Positions 47,136 through 59,218 of a DNA stretch of 64,000 bases are shown piece by piece (positions within the stretch are counted from its first letter, which is position 1; each line of letters opens with the position of its first letter). The notes beneath the pieces are model-generated. The model saw only the letters and a list, made by a program, of their open reading frames with translations, was not told the origin of the DNA and made no database searches. A program made the position numbers and the translations under genes. The DNA comes from Nissolia schottii (lineage: Eukaryota > Streptophyta > Magnoliopsida > Fabales > Fabaceae). The stretch spans positions 1,277,016-1,341,015 of the forward strand of contig QANU01102670.1 of NCBI GenBank assembly GCA_003254905.1, in the 5' to 3' direction.

Positions 47136-50100
47136 TCACAAAATTTTGATTGTCCAATCATCTGCAATGCGGACATTAGGATTACGGACGGTCATGGCTG
47201 CTGGCGAGCGTGTCCTTTGAACCCAAAGCGGGCCAAGTTCAACATCAACCTTGTGATTTGATGGTTCAATCAGGGCATTCTTTGAGCCAGATGCATGTCC
47301 TAACAAGATAATCCTCTCAATAACAGCATCTGAGGGATACCTAGCGTTGCCACTGGAAGCAGGTGCCAGGTCTAAAGATGTAAGCTTCCCATCTTTGAAA
47401 ATAAAACGCCTATGGATATAGGCACCGTGCAGAAAGTTAAAGCTGCTGCCATCATCAATGAAGAGTTCACCTTCGGCTTCTTGGGAACTGTTCAGAGCTA
47501 TTACCTGTCAAAGAGACAACCATAGCAATTTTATTATGATGCAAACTAGTAATCTATTTTCCATTAGCGTGTCACTGGTTCAAAGAAGGTACAGAGGCAC
47601 AGCATGTCCCAACTCATTCTTACATGCTGCCAAATTTCAGTTGGAAAGCAACAAATAACTGAAATAAACAATCAGGTTACTCAAATAGTCAACATCTATG
47701 CATTTATTATGATAACTCATCAAGCATAATCGATTGAAGTGCACAAATGACGTTCACGTTATTCTTGGTTGGATGTACACGTTGGCACACAGCTACTTTT
47801 GTCATGCATTAAGTCATACAGTTTCCTTGGGCCAGTAAAAATACAAAAATAACAAGTGTACACAGCCATTCAACATCTTAGTTCTACACGACTACATAGC
47901 AATACGAACATATTATTTCAAGATGCCAACTCAATGTTCAAACTGGGACAGTTCGTGACAAGGAGCATGAGGAGTTGATAGCACAGAATATTGTAACATA
48001 TATATAGGAAGCAAAGAGCTTGAATAGAAACTAGAAAGGCAATATTTCCAAGACCACGTAACATGAAAAACAAACAGAAAAGGCAAGAAAGATGGTCGCA
48101 GAGATAAAATTAGACGCGCATCCAGCATTCAAGCATATTAACAAGAATAACAGCAAATCAGCATGAATGCATACCAGAGTATACGGATCATTCGTCATCT
48201 GAGTGGAACTTCGCCGAAACCTGTCTTTCCTTGGTAGAATGGTTCCAGCTCTCTGGAAAACAGGAATGCTCTCCTCGGTAACCTCCATCTTGTGTGTCAC
48301 CCCTCCTTTGTACACGATTCCAGATCTTAAGTCGTACCAGGACTGTTTTCCAGGCAGATAGACTGATGCATGCTTAGCTCGCTGACAGCAACAAAGCAGT
48401 ATAAAACCTTTGGTCAAGGACCACAAAAAATAAGGAATTAAATGATTTGCTGAAAGAAAACATATGGCTAAACCACCTCAGTATAGATCCCTTGCACTAA
48501 GAGACTGTTTCCAACCATGAAAGCTTCGTCATTGCTAAAGGTAGCTTCCTCGGATGGGAATTCCATCCACAATGGACGAATGACAGGAACACCAGTAGAG
48601 TTAGCCTCCCTGAATAATGTGTAGAAATATGGGAGAAGTGCATAACGAACATGCACTGCATCCCTAATCAATTTTGTATTCCGTTCTCTGCAATAACACA
48701 AGGATCATTAATTCACAATGTTGACAAACAGATTTCAACACAAGTCAGGCGGGATTTGATAGTCAAGGCATGCAATTGGCAACTTCAGTGCATGCAATGC
48801 ATTCAATTCTTATAAATTCAATCAATGTTGCTTTTATTCAGTGAGGGAGGTGTAGCCATATGGGTGTTGTTAATTATTTTAGTGTAAATGTGTCTATGTG
48901 ATACTAATTTGCACTTATAATTTAGGGTTAATTATATTTTTAGTCCCTGTAAAATTAGAAAGTTTGATTTTAGTCATTGCATAAAAGTTTTAGTCCCTGA
49001 AAAATTGTAAAATTAGGTTTTAGTCCCTGGGGTGGGGTGAGGGTTGACTGGGCTGACGTGGCGCTGACGCGGTGCGCCACGTGGCACAACCCCCCAAAAC
49101 CCAACCAAACCCACGACCCGAACCGACCCGACCCTTTTTTTTTTTAAAAAAAGAAGAAAAAANNNNNNNNNNNNNNNNNNNNNNNNNNNNNNNNNNNNNN
49201 NNNNNNNNNNNNNNNNNNNNNNNNNNNNNNNNNNNNNNNNNNNNNNNNNNNNNNNNNNNNNNNNNNNNNNNNNNNNNNNNNNNNNNNNNNNNNNNNNNNN
49301 NNNNNNNNNNNNNNNNNNNNNNNNNNNNNNNNNNNNNNNNNNNNNNNNNNNNNNNNNNNNNNNNNNNNNNNNNNNNNNNNNNNNNNNNNNNNNNNNNNNN
49401 NNNNNNNNNNNNNNNNNNNNNNNNNNNNNNNNNNNNNNNNNNNNNNNNNNNNNNNNNNNNNNNNNNNNNNNNNNNNNNNNNNNNNNNNNNNNNNNNNNNN
49501 NNNNNNNNNNNNNNNNNNNNNNNNNNNNNNNNNNNNNNNNNNNNNNNNNNNNNNNNNNNNNNNNNNNNNNNNNNNNNNNNNNNNNNNNNNNNNNNNNNNN
49601 NNNNNNNNNNNNNNNNNNNNNNNNNNNNNNNNNNNNNNNNNNNNNNNNNNNNNNNNNNNNNNNNNNNNNNNNNNNNNNNNNNNNNNNNNNNNNNNNNNNN
49701 NNNNNNNNNNNNNNNNNNNNNNNNNNNNNNNNNNNNNNNNNNNNNNNNNNNNNNNNNNNNNNNNNNNNNNNNNNNNNNNNNNNNNNNNNNNNNNNNNNNN
49801 NNNNNNNNNNNNNNNNNNNNNNNNNNNNNNNNNNNNNNNNNNNNNNNNNNNNNNNNNNNNNNNNNNNNNNNNNNNNNNNNNNNNNNNNNNNNNNNNNNNN
49901 NNNNNNNNNNNNNNNNNNNNNNNNNNNNNNNNNNNNNNNNNNNNNNNNNNNNNNNNNNNNNNNNNNNNNNNNNNNNNNNNNNNNNNNNNNNNNNNNNNNN
50001 NNNNNNNNNNNNNNNNNNNNNNNNNNNNNNNNNNNNNNNNNNNNNNNNNNNNNNNNGTATAGCCTGATTTAATACATATCCTCTTTAAAAAAACAACTTT

Positions 50101-53100
50101 TTACTAATTTTTCAGCAGTTGTCGGGTCTTACTCAAGGGAAATTTTTAGCTGTTTTAACTTTGGTGAATAAGCACCCAGAATAAACAAAGCAGTGATGTT
50201 TTTTTACTTATGGACACAGAAATCTTAAAGTAATGCAGTCCTACCCAAATAACCATGGTTCACGTCTTTTTGTATCATGATGAGCATGGGCCCTAAAGAA
50301 AGGATAGAAAGCTCCTATCTGATACCAGCGAACCAATAACTCGGGCTCAGGATTCCCGAAAAAGCCACCAATATCAGCACCTGCATAACATACATGAGAT
50401 ATGATCATCTGAACTGCAGAGCGGGGCTAAAATCTGAATACTGAGTATGAATATCAAAAGAAAAGAATAGAGAAATAATTTACACATCATTAGAAGCATG
50501 ATACCAACCAGAGAATGTTACCCCAGTAAGACCAAGGGTCAAAACCATTGGAATAGAAACTCTCAGGTGATCCCAATCAGCAGAGTTATCCCCAGTCCAA
50601 ACTGCTCCATACCTTTGAGTTCCAGCAAATAATGCTCTTGACAAAACAAATGGCCTGTCTTTCCCATCACCACGCTTCAATAGCCCAGCAGATGTTGCCA
50701 TGTGGAAGTAGTACCCATAGGCATTGTGCAATTCCCGATGTTCCACGCCTCCAAAGTGTAAATTATCTCTAGGCATTGTCACCTGGATACAATGACAGCA
50801 ACCATATCTTCAGTTTCCCTATCTCCAAGTAGGCATTATAAGTTTAGAAATTCAAGGGACATGTTACAAAAGTACAGCAGAAATATGGATTACAAGGGAC
50901 CCACAGATCCAAGGGACGTCGAAGCATATAAAATAGACATCAAAGCACATGAGTTCACACACAAGACAATAGTGCTCAGAAGTTGGATCGCTATACACTT
51001 AGAGAAATTTGCTGGGTAATTCAGATCACGGGATAAATTACAATTTTATCCACCCATTCTCTTTTTTTGTTCAGATCTATTAATGATTTGGCTTAGCTAT
51101 GGCTCAGCCAAAATCCAGAATCTCCCTCATAGGATATTGTATTGGTTGGTTGACTACTCATCAGTAAGATATTTTACTTTTATGCATCAGCCTCCTATAC
51201 TCCTTCCTAAGTAAATTTGATACAGCAGCCAAGCTACTATTGTGGTGCCACAACAACTAATGAGTAATGATAGGAAGGATGGTGGTGGGAATGAAAAGGT
51301 GGGAAGATATTGGCCTCCACTAATTTTGATATATGTATATATCATCTTTTGTTGGACTTCATACTTTAGAGATAAGATTTGTTAGATAGGTAACCCTAAG
51401 TTATGAGGCCAATAATGATTAAAAGTCTACGTGTGCATAAATTGTTACAAAATCTTACTGAATTCCCCAGCATATACAAGGAATGTCAGTAGTCCTTCAT
51501 CCTTTTAGTAGCACATAAAGATCTTTAATGCATATCATTGGCAATTATCATGGAAATTGATATTGACTGGGTTGAAGTCCTTGCTAGTATTAGATTTATT
51601 TTCCGTTTTCCCAAACCTATAAAACCCATGAATATCAATATGCCTCGAAAACATTGCAGAGTTACACATGCCAATTTCGAAATCACAATCAAAATCACAA
51701 AACCTACATTGGAAAAAATGCATCCTCGAAATAATTTACATACCTCTGGACCATTGAAGACTGAAGGCTCATTCATGTCGTTCCATATGTAAAGCGAAGG
51801 AGTCGAACCAGCATAATTCTTGAAAGAGAACTTATCAGCCCACCACGACCTAATCTCGGGGTTCAACGTATCAGGGTACGACGATGATCCAGGCCAGCAC
51901 CAGCCATCAAAGTCATTGCCACTAGAATCCTTAACATAATAACCCTTCTCAGAGGCCTCCTTGTGCAACCAGTAACCCTCGTCCCGCTTGATATGAGGGT
52001 CCACAATGGTGACCATGCGCCTGCCCTTCCCAGCAAGCTTCCTCTGCATCTCCTCAGGGTGAGGGAACAGCACACTGTCCCAAGTGAAATACTTCTTCCC
52101 ATCAGTGTGCTCAATGTCAAGCCACAGCACATCATAGGGGATATCAACCTCATCAAACTTGGCATCCACCTGCTCAACATCCTCCTCATCCCTATAGTTC
52201 CACCTACACTGATGATAAGCAATCGAAAACATTGGAGGCATCGCCGGCGTCCCAGTGACGCTCGTGTATTGCCTCAGCACATCCTTAGGGGTGGGACCGA
52301 CGAAAAAGAATGTATCCACAATACCAGCCTCACTCATCCAAAACGTATCAACCCTGTCTTTAGGCAACATCGAAATCCCATTCTCTGCATCCCAACCCGA
52401 TCCAAGAACATCGATTTGCATCTCAGCAGCGTTCAACCAGAAGAATCCAGAGCTCCCCCTACCCTTCCCGTGCGAAATCATGAAAGGGATCGATCCATAG
52501 AGCCCAAACGGCGAATCGTGAATGTACTCAAAAACATCCAAATTGAACAGCCTATAGGGTTCAGATTCTTCGACACCTGGTCCCTTCGTTGGCTTCAAGG
52601 CGAGGCTCGTGGCGCGTTCGGGGATCCCGTACACGAAATCCGCGCCGTGAAACGTGACATCGAAGCTGATCGATTGGGGACCGTAGGGTCGCCTATCGGT
52701 ATGGCTCCGGAAGCTTTCATCCCAATCTTCGCCTTCGTTCTTCGCCCTCAGCTGCTCGAAATCGAACAATCCGTGAGAGTTCAGGGACACCACGCGGCGA
52801 TCCGTGGATTTCTCGCGGACGAAGACCTCGAAGGGGTCGTGGCGGAGGACGGCTTCGTAGCCGTCGGAGACGTACACGACGGAGGAAGGGGCCGCGTCGC
52901 CGGGTAGGGTTTCATGGGAGAGGCGCTGGAGCCAGAGCTTGGTGGAGAGGAACTCGGAAACGACGACGTCGGGGACCTCAAAGCGCTTCTTGGGAGGGTC
53001 GAGGGAAGGGTCCTCGTCGATCTTGAGGCGAACGACGCCGTTTTGGTGGACGGAGAGGGAGAGGAGTAAGGGCTTAGCGGCTGGGGATTCGGATTGGTCC

Positions 53101-53315
53101 TTTGGGACGAGCTTGGCGAGAAGGTCGCCGTCGGAGATGGAGACGTCGGTGGCGACGAGAGAGCAGGAGCCCGGGGTCCGGGATCGGGCTCGCTTGCAGA
53201 AAGGGGTCTGGTGGCATGTACGGAACTCGTCTTTCTTCCAGGAGAGGACGGAGGTGAGGTGGGAGAAGAATAGGAGGAGGAAGAGAAGAGGGAGGGATCG
53301 GTTCTTCTCCTTCAT
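47136..53315 (-). CDS. PSL5: Glucosidase II catalytic (alpha) subunit, GH31, ER
   Basis: This enzyme trims the two inner alpha-1,3-linked glucoses from N-glycans in the ER lumen, feeding the calnexin/calreticulin cycle. Arabidopsis PSL5/RSW3 is the counterpart. Exons in transcript order: 53315-51744, 50782-50509, 50380-50245, 48687-48477, 48381-48175, 47504-47136. Phases close to give 922 aa, matching the family's length (about 920). It has a signal peptide ([19 protein letters not shown]), an N-terminal [17 protein letters not shown] segment, the GH31 barrel with nucleophile Asp near 513 in WNDMNEPS and acid/base Asp near 589 in WTGDNSADW, then [15 protein letters not shown] and [16 protein letters not shown]. 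The C-terminus is WTIKIL with no HDEL; the beta subunit is known to hold it in the ER. The 894-base gap lies wholly inside intron 3, and codon GG|A joins across it, so no coding sequence is lost. Confidence 0.95.
48926..49162 (+). repeat. Terminal part of a 'ttttagtccctg' repeat inside glucosidase II intron 3
   Basis: It begins 'agggttaattatatttttag' and then has 'ttttagtccctgaaaaattg', 'gctgacgtggcgctgacgcg', 'gccacgtggca' and a 'cccgaccc' tract. The order matches 63222-63470 closely. Its remainder is hidden in the gap, so the true length of the insertion is unknown. Confidence 0.7.
49163..50056. other. Assembly gap of 894 N
   Basis: All bases are N. The gap interrupts a repeat insertion within an intron of the glucosidase II gene. 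The flanking exons join in phase, so it hides repeat and intron sequence only. Confidence 0.97.
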
Positions 53316-54249
53316 CTTCTTCTTCTTGTTCAGATCATAAACATGGAAATGGAGGATGGTCAGTTTTTGCAGCTATGGTGGTAGTTGCACTGAAGCTCTG
53401 ACTCGGTGACTCGATCACGCTCTCACTCTCACTCAATCATTGGGCGTGTTTTTCTTTTTTGGGCTTGTGTCCAGTTTATAGCCGGTTAAGACCAAAAATA
53501 ACGTCAAGACCAAAAACAAAATCGGCAAGAAAAATAAAAATAATTTAGGCTTAATTAAGTTTTTAGTTTTGTAAAATTTTAAAGTTTATTTTTAATCCAT
53601 CTGTCTGACTAGTTAACGACGCCGACATGGCATATCCTAAATTATTAAGATAATTTATGATATGTCAGTCTACAGAGTGCTCAAGTGGATTACAAGTAAA
53701 GTGTAATGTGACATATCCTAAATTATACTAATATATATTCTAATAAATTAACATACTCCTACTCAATACAATACTTATGTAATCTTTCACCATATTTCAA
53801 ATATATATTTAATATTTATACTAACTAATATCAAGTAAAATATATATATATATATATATATAATTATTTTAACAAACTTTAAATAATTTAAACTATTAAT
53901 CATGTTCATATTAATAAAAAAAATGTCAAAATTATTTAAAATTATTTAAATTATTGAATATGTGATCAANACAAAAAAAAATTGTTTGATGCTGGTTTTA
54001 CCTTTTCATAGGCACAAAAAAAAATATTTAAATAAAATTTAGTTTTTAGCCCCTGAAAAATTTCAAAGTTTGTTTTTAGTCCCTGTAATATTTTAAAATT
54101 TGTTTTTTAGTCCCTCTTGTTATATAGTAAATGTTATATATTCAGTTAAACTCTCTCCCTTCTCTCAAGAAATATACATTTACATATATATTAGTTTTTT
54201 TCCTTTAGAATATTATTATATTAAGAAATTAAGTTTATGATTATTTTTG
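53316..54249. repeat. Promoter side of the glucosidase II gene, then 'tttttagtccctg' repeat
   Basis: 53316-53450 is probable 5' UTR and promoter, with CT-rich stretches. From about 53549 a copy of the family begins ('ggcttaattaagtttttag', 'gactagttaacgacgcc', 'cgacatggca'). Another end lies near 54040-54115 ('ttttagcccctgaaaaattt', 'ttttagtccctgtaat'). An (AT)n tract lies at 53846-53872 and a lone N at 53970. Confidence 0.5.
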
Positions 54250-54819
54250 AGAATTTCTTCAACAAAAGACTTTTTATTCATAAACTCTTATGCACCATAA
54301 CTAGGATGCATAGACAATTTTATACATAACTCACTTGAACTCATATGCTTCATTTGCACATAGCTATTGTCTTTACATAAGCATTCTATAACTCTATAAG
54401 ATAAACATGTGTTGTGTACAAATCATCTAAATAAATCTCATCACTTAAACCTTATCAACTTATCTAAGCATAGGTTGTAAATCTTATCTAAGTGCCATAA
54501 TATTGACTCAATTATTAGTGTTTTAATTTTGGAGTCACGAGCTTTTTCTTTTTGACAACATGCTTAGTTGTAACAAGATGAGATAAATATTAGTGACTAG
54601 TAAATTGATAATCATTCCACAATTCTTGACTTTTTTGAATAAGAGATGGAGCAATTTTTGACTTTTCTAACTTGATTTAAAAAATATCTAACATGTATCA
54701 TTTATGTTTTGACACTGGACTCTCATAAATGATTGATGGTTAATACAAAATAAATTAGGTCGATCGTGCACGAAGATAACTGGATTGGTAAGATTTAAAA
54801 AAAAGAAAGAAAAAAAAAA
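54250..54819. repeat. 570-bp direct repeat, left copy
   Basis: It is about 95% identical to 58354-58921 in the same orientation, from 'gagaatttcttcaacaaaag' to an A-rich end 'aaaaaaaagaaagaaaaaa'. It ends exactly at the lone N (54820). No coding potential was seen. The A-rich end could mean a retroposon tail. The pair lies outside the hAT-like element at 55604-57867. Confidence 0.75.
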
Positions 54820-55603
54820 NTTAAAATTTACACTTATCATCTTTTTCCAATACAGTATTCAATATTTTCATTTTTTCATGTCATGAATCTTGAATGTCTT
54901 TAGGCGTCAAAGTCTTTCCAACCGTGCGAGATGTTAGCAACTAGAAAAACTTCAAAGCACCGTCATAACAATATTAATGAGTGAAGGAAGCCAACTTAAA
55001 AACATATTTCTTGGATATTCTCTCGCATGCCATTCTCTTCTTCTTCTTCTCGTTAACTAGGTATTATTGGGTCTAGTTTTATAAAAGTTGTGTTTGGTAA
55101 AAATCTAATATCTAGCTTTTTTAAAAAAAACTAATTTTAAACTAATTTTTTTAATCTATTTTTTCTCTCTTTTTTCCCCAATTTACTTTTCACTTTCCAC
55201 TAATTTTTTTAGGTCCAAAGTTCTTTCTCTTTTAATATAAAATCTTCTATCTTTTTTCACATTCACATTTCATCAAATTCTATCTTTATCTATTTTCCAT
55301 TACAGTTCTTCTTTTGTTATTTTGGTTTGGGATTCTCTACTACTTGCTCTTTGCATTGTAGCTTTGGTTCCAGCTTTGTTGCTTATGCTGTGCGATTTTA
55401 GTTTTAAATCCATGCAATTTTTAATTTGTATGTTGACACAGCCTATAACATAATAGATGGTGCAACAACTATTTAACAATTCACTAACTAATTGAATCCC
55501 TCTTATTGATGTATAACAATTTTTAGGGCATTGCCAATCATGAAATCAAATTTAATAAGCAATGGCAATGACACTTTTTATATAGGAGTTGGAATCTTAT
55601 TCT

Positions 55604-57867
55604 TACGGCTGCTCACGGATCGGATCGATCCATGAAATCTACAAAATTTGTCCAATCTAGTGCATACGGATTGAGTCAGATTAATTAGCAGGCTAACGGG
55701 TAGGATGATCCGACAGAAGAAGCATTAAAAGGGTCAGATGGCGGATTCGAAAATTTCAAATCCACCAAATCTGACCGGACTGAATAATAAAAATAAAAAA
55801 TACCTAAATAATCTAACTAAATATCTAATTCTTTCTCCCACTGTCTCTGGTCCTCTCCATATCATCCTCTCCATCTCTCGTTTTCTCTCGTCTCTATCTC
55901 AGACCCTCACTCTCTCCACCGCCATCATCTCACTCTCTCCAACCTCTGCATCTCATTTTCTGTCAAACCCTCAGACCCATACTCTCACCTCACCGACTCT
56001 CTTCGTCTCTCGAGTTCTCTCCCTCTCCGCCTACTCCAGCACTCGAATCCCTCTCAATTCTCTCATCTCTATTCACTCTGGTCACTGTACTCAGCTCTCT
56101 CATCTATCATCTTCATCTTGGTGACTAGTGAGTTCTCTCCCAATCAATTTCTAATTTTGCTAGGGTTTGTGATGAATTTTGTTATCAAACATGAGTAAGG
56201 TTGTATGAGAGAAATGCATTCTGGATAGCAAGCAAAGTAGAGCACTCTAAATAGAAATGAACAACTTGTTTGGGTGTAGGAGGATGGAGACGAGTTATGT
56301 AAGGGAATAGAAATGCACAACTTGTTTGGTTGTTGGTGTACTTGTGTTGCATGCAGAGGCTCTCTAAGTGTGAATGAAAATCACTACTTGCCTTTGGGAC
56401 TCTCTCATTTTTGTCTCTATTTGAAGTCACTGTCTCTTACTTTATCAGTAGAATCAATCACAGTCTCCTCTTCTTTTCTTTGTTATTGTGTTGAGAGTCG
56501 AGTCCATATATCACTCACTAACCACTCCCATCTAATCTTCCCACAATCACAACAAACCATCAATTTGGACTTTGCTCATCTTAAACATGTAGACTTTTGT
56601 TGATGTTAGACTGGGATCTTCCTCTAGTTAACTTATCATTCTCATCTTCTCCCTACTATTTTCACTTTGTGTTGTAATTAAGAATTTACCCTTGCTTGGT
56701 TGCATTCATTTAAATACCTGTCTCTGCATCCTTTTATGTCTAGTTTTCTTTTGCATTGAATTAATAATTCTTTTACTTATTTGTGCTATCATGTCTCTTA
56801 GAGAACTATGTATTGGATACAATTTTTATAGGTCTCCCATTAATTCAAATTTCCTTGCAATTAGCCATGACAAACATGCCCCAAATCCAACAATAAAATG
56901 TTACCCTTTCAATGTTGGGTATAGAAGCACTAGCACTTATTTTTCTTTTGAGAATGACTTGTACCAACTACCATAATGTATGCAACCCGCTAAGCAAAAT
57001 CAAATTTATCTAAATAATCTATAATTGGTTTAAAAGTCATCATCAGAAAAGAAAGATAGAAAGAAACTAGGCCAAGGAATGAACATAATTATTACTATTT
57101 TTAGCATTTAAGTATCTTTACTTCCATTAATGTGAAGGATCCATTATTACTATTTTTTTTGACATTATGTCAACTATCATTTTTTTTGTTTGCAATGTAT
57201 ATAATTTATAATGTTTGTTCCAAATTATTTGTATTCATGAATATTGACAAATAATATTCTTTTGATTCATCTTTTCATGTACTATATGCTTTGTTTTTTT
57301 AACTTTTGGATTAATGTTTCCCTTAACTATTGTCATGTAACACTTCTTTACAATGGATGGAAGCAGCCATGTTAGGAGTGCTCCTTTTTACTTCAAAACA
57401 TAGCATATTGGATTTTGAAGCAGTGGCAACTGTGATGGTAGATGGAGCCACTCCTGAGTATACGTTTTGGATGGATTAGTTACACTGTGTTTTGTTTGGA
57501 TTAGTTTTTAACATAGGTTTTTTATGGGACAATATTTGAAACTTTGGATTTGTTTTTTATTTTTATGGGACATGATATTTGTAGCCATCATGAGACAATA
57601 GATAATTATATTTATTTATTTTTTATGTGTAGTGAACTAAATTTTGAAATTTGAATTATAGAACAGGTTTTTCCAAAAACAAATTTTAAAAAATAAACAG
57701 TTAACCACAAATCCGACCCAATTCGACCCTTTTACTATCAGATTCGGTCGGATTGGATAACCTAGTTAAAAAGGTGAAATATGATCTGATTGATCCGCCC
57801 GTCGGATTAGCTGGTCAGATAGGCATGCTGGTCAAATCGGATCCAATCCAAACCGTGAGCAACCCTA
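55604..57867. mobile_element. hAT-like DNA transposon, probably non-autonomous
   Basis: The left end begins TACGGCTGCTCACGGATCGG and the right end is CCGTGAGCAACCCTA, its inverse with some mismatches. Subterminal 'cggattgg', 'gatccgac' and 'atccgaccc' motifs occur at both ends. The flanks 'cttattct' (55596-55603) and 'ctaattct' (57868-57875) form an 8-base duplication with one mismatch, the size expected for hAT. Inside is a CT-rich stretch open from 55738 to 56124 with no transposase similarity that I recognise, and AT-rich DNA. The 2.26-kb interior might carry captured or decayed sequence. Confidence 0.72.
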
Positions 57868-57875
57868 CTAATTCT

Positions 57876-58353
57876 ATTACATGATCTATGACGTGAAAAA
57901 AGTAGAAAAATATTGATGTATTATATTTTTTTTATAATTCTATTTAGATTTATTTTTTCAATTTTTTTATAAGCTATCAAAATATTATATTTGATAATTT
58001 ATTATTATTATTATTATTATTATTTTATATGAATTTATTTTGCGATATCCATTAATTTATTTGATTATTTTAGCATGATAAATACTAATAATTTATACAA
58101 TATTTTAAAACTAATTTTAAATAAGTTGCAAACCAAACACAGTTTAATAAAAAACTAATTCCTTTATAATGTTTATAAAAGTAAATTTGTTTTGTACTTA
58201 GTTAACATAGTTCTTGAAGTTGTCAAACACCCCCTAGTATTATTCTACATGCTGTATTGATATCAAAACCAACAAGTTAATAACTCACTCAAGTATTTTT
58301 CACTCAATTTTACTAACACCTAAAAGGTGCAACACTCACACAGTATAGATGAA
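57876..58353. other. AT-rich spacer between the hAT-like element and the right 570-bp repeat
   Basis: No gene. It includes an (ATT)n run near 58003-58023. Nothing else is recognised. Confidence 0.5.
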
Positions 58354-58921
58354 GAGAATTTCTTCAACAAAAGACTTTTTATTCATAAACTCTTATGCAC
58401 CATAACTAAGATGCATAGACAATTTTATACATAACTCACTTGAACTCATATGTTTCATTTGCACATAGCTATTGTCTTTACACAAACATTCTATAACTCT
58501 ATGAGATAAACATGTGTTGTGTACAAATCATCTAAATAAATCTTATCACTTAAACCTTATCAACTTATCTAAACATAAGTTGTAAATCTTATCTAGGTGT
58601 CACAATGTTTGCTCAATTATTAGTGTTGCAATTTTAGAGTCACAAGCTTTTTCTTTTTAACAACATGCTTAGTTGTAACAAGATGAGATAAATATTGGTG
58701 ACTAGTAAATTGAAAATCATGCCACAATTCTTGACTTCTTTGAATAAGATGAAGCAATTTTTGACTTTTCTAACTTGGTTTAAAAAATATCTAACATGTA
58801 TCATTTATGTTTTAACACTGGACTCTCATAAATGATTGATGGTTAATACAAAATAAATTAGGTCGATCGTGCACGAAGAAAACTGGATTGGTAAGATTTA
58901 AAAAAAAGAAAGAAAAAAAAA
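58354..58921. repeat. 570-bp direct repeat, right copy
   Basis: This is the partner of 54250-54819, with about 5% differences (for example 'aactaagatgc' against 'aactaggatgc'). It is followed directly by unrelated sequence leading to the 3' end of the DUF3727-like gene. Confidence 0.75.
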
Positions 58922-59218
58922 GAGTGAGTATGAAAATATCATGGTAAAAAATGCGTAGGATTGTCTTGAGTTAACAAGCACAAGAGCGCAAAAGCTTAGC
59001 TGAAGTTAAATAGAATCTACAAACTATTTTTTTTAAATAAACTGGTGAAGGATTGTTACTACTAACATGCTAAAAAGAGGAGCCTTAAATACAAAATTTA
59101 TCATTTACAAAAAAGGGGGCTATCCTGTCCTTGAATATTTGCTGATCTTCGGTCAGAGCAGGATGTGTTGCCATTCCAGGGGAAAACATTGGAATAGCTC
59201 TACTGCAAGTACATCTGA

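Noticed and set aside
49072-50067. A 331-codon open frame on the plus strand
   Set aside because: Nearly all of it is N; it is an artefact of the gap.
51963-52907. A 314-codon plus-strand frame
   Set aside because: It is antisense to exon 1 of glucosidase II, which is GC-rich and strongly supported by GH31 motifs.
55738-56124. A 128-codon Ser/Leu-rich frame
   Set aside because: It lies inside the hAT-like element in a CT-rich tract and shows no known domain.
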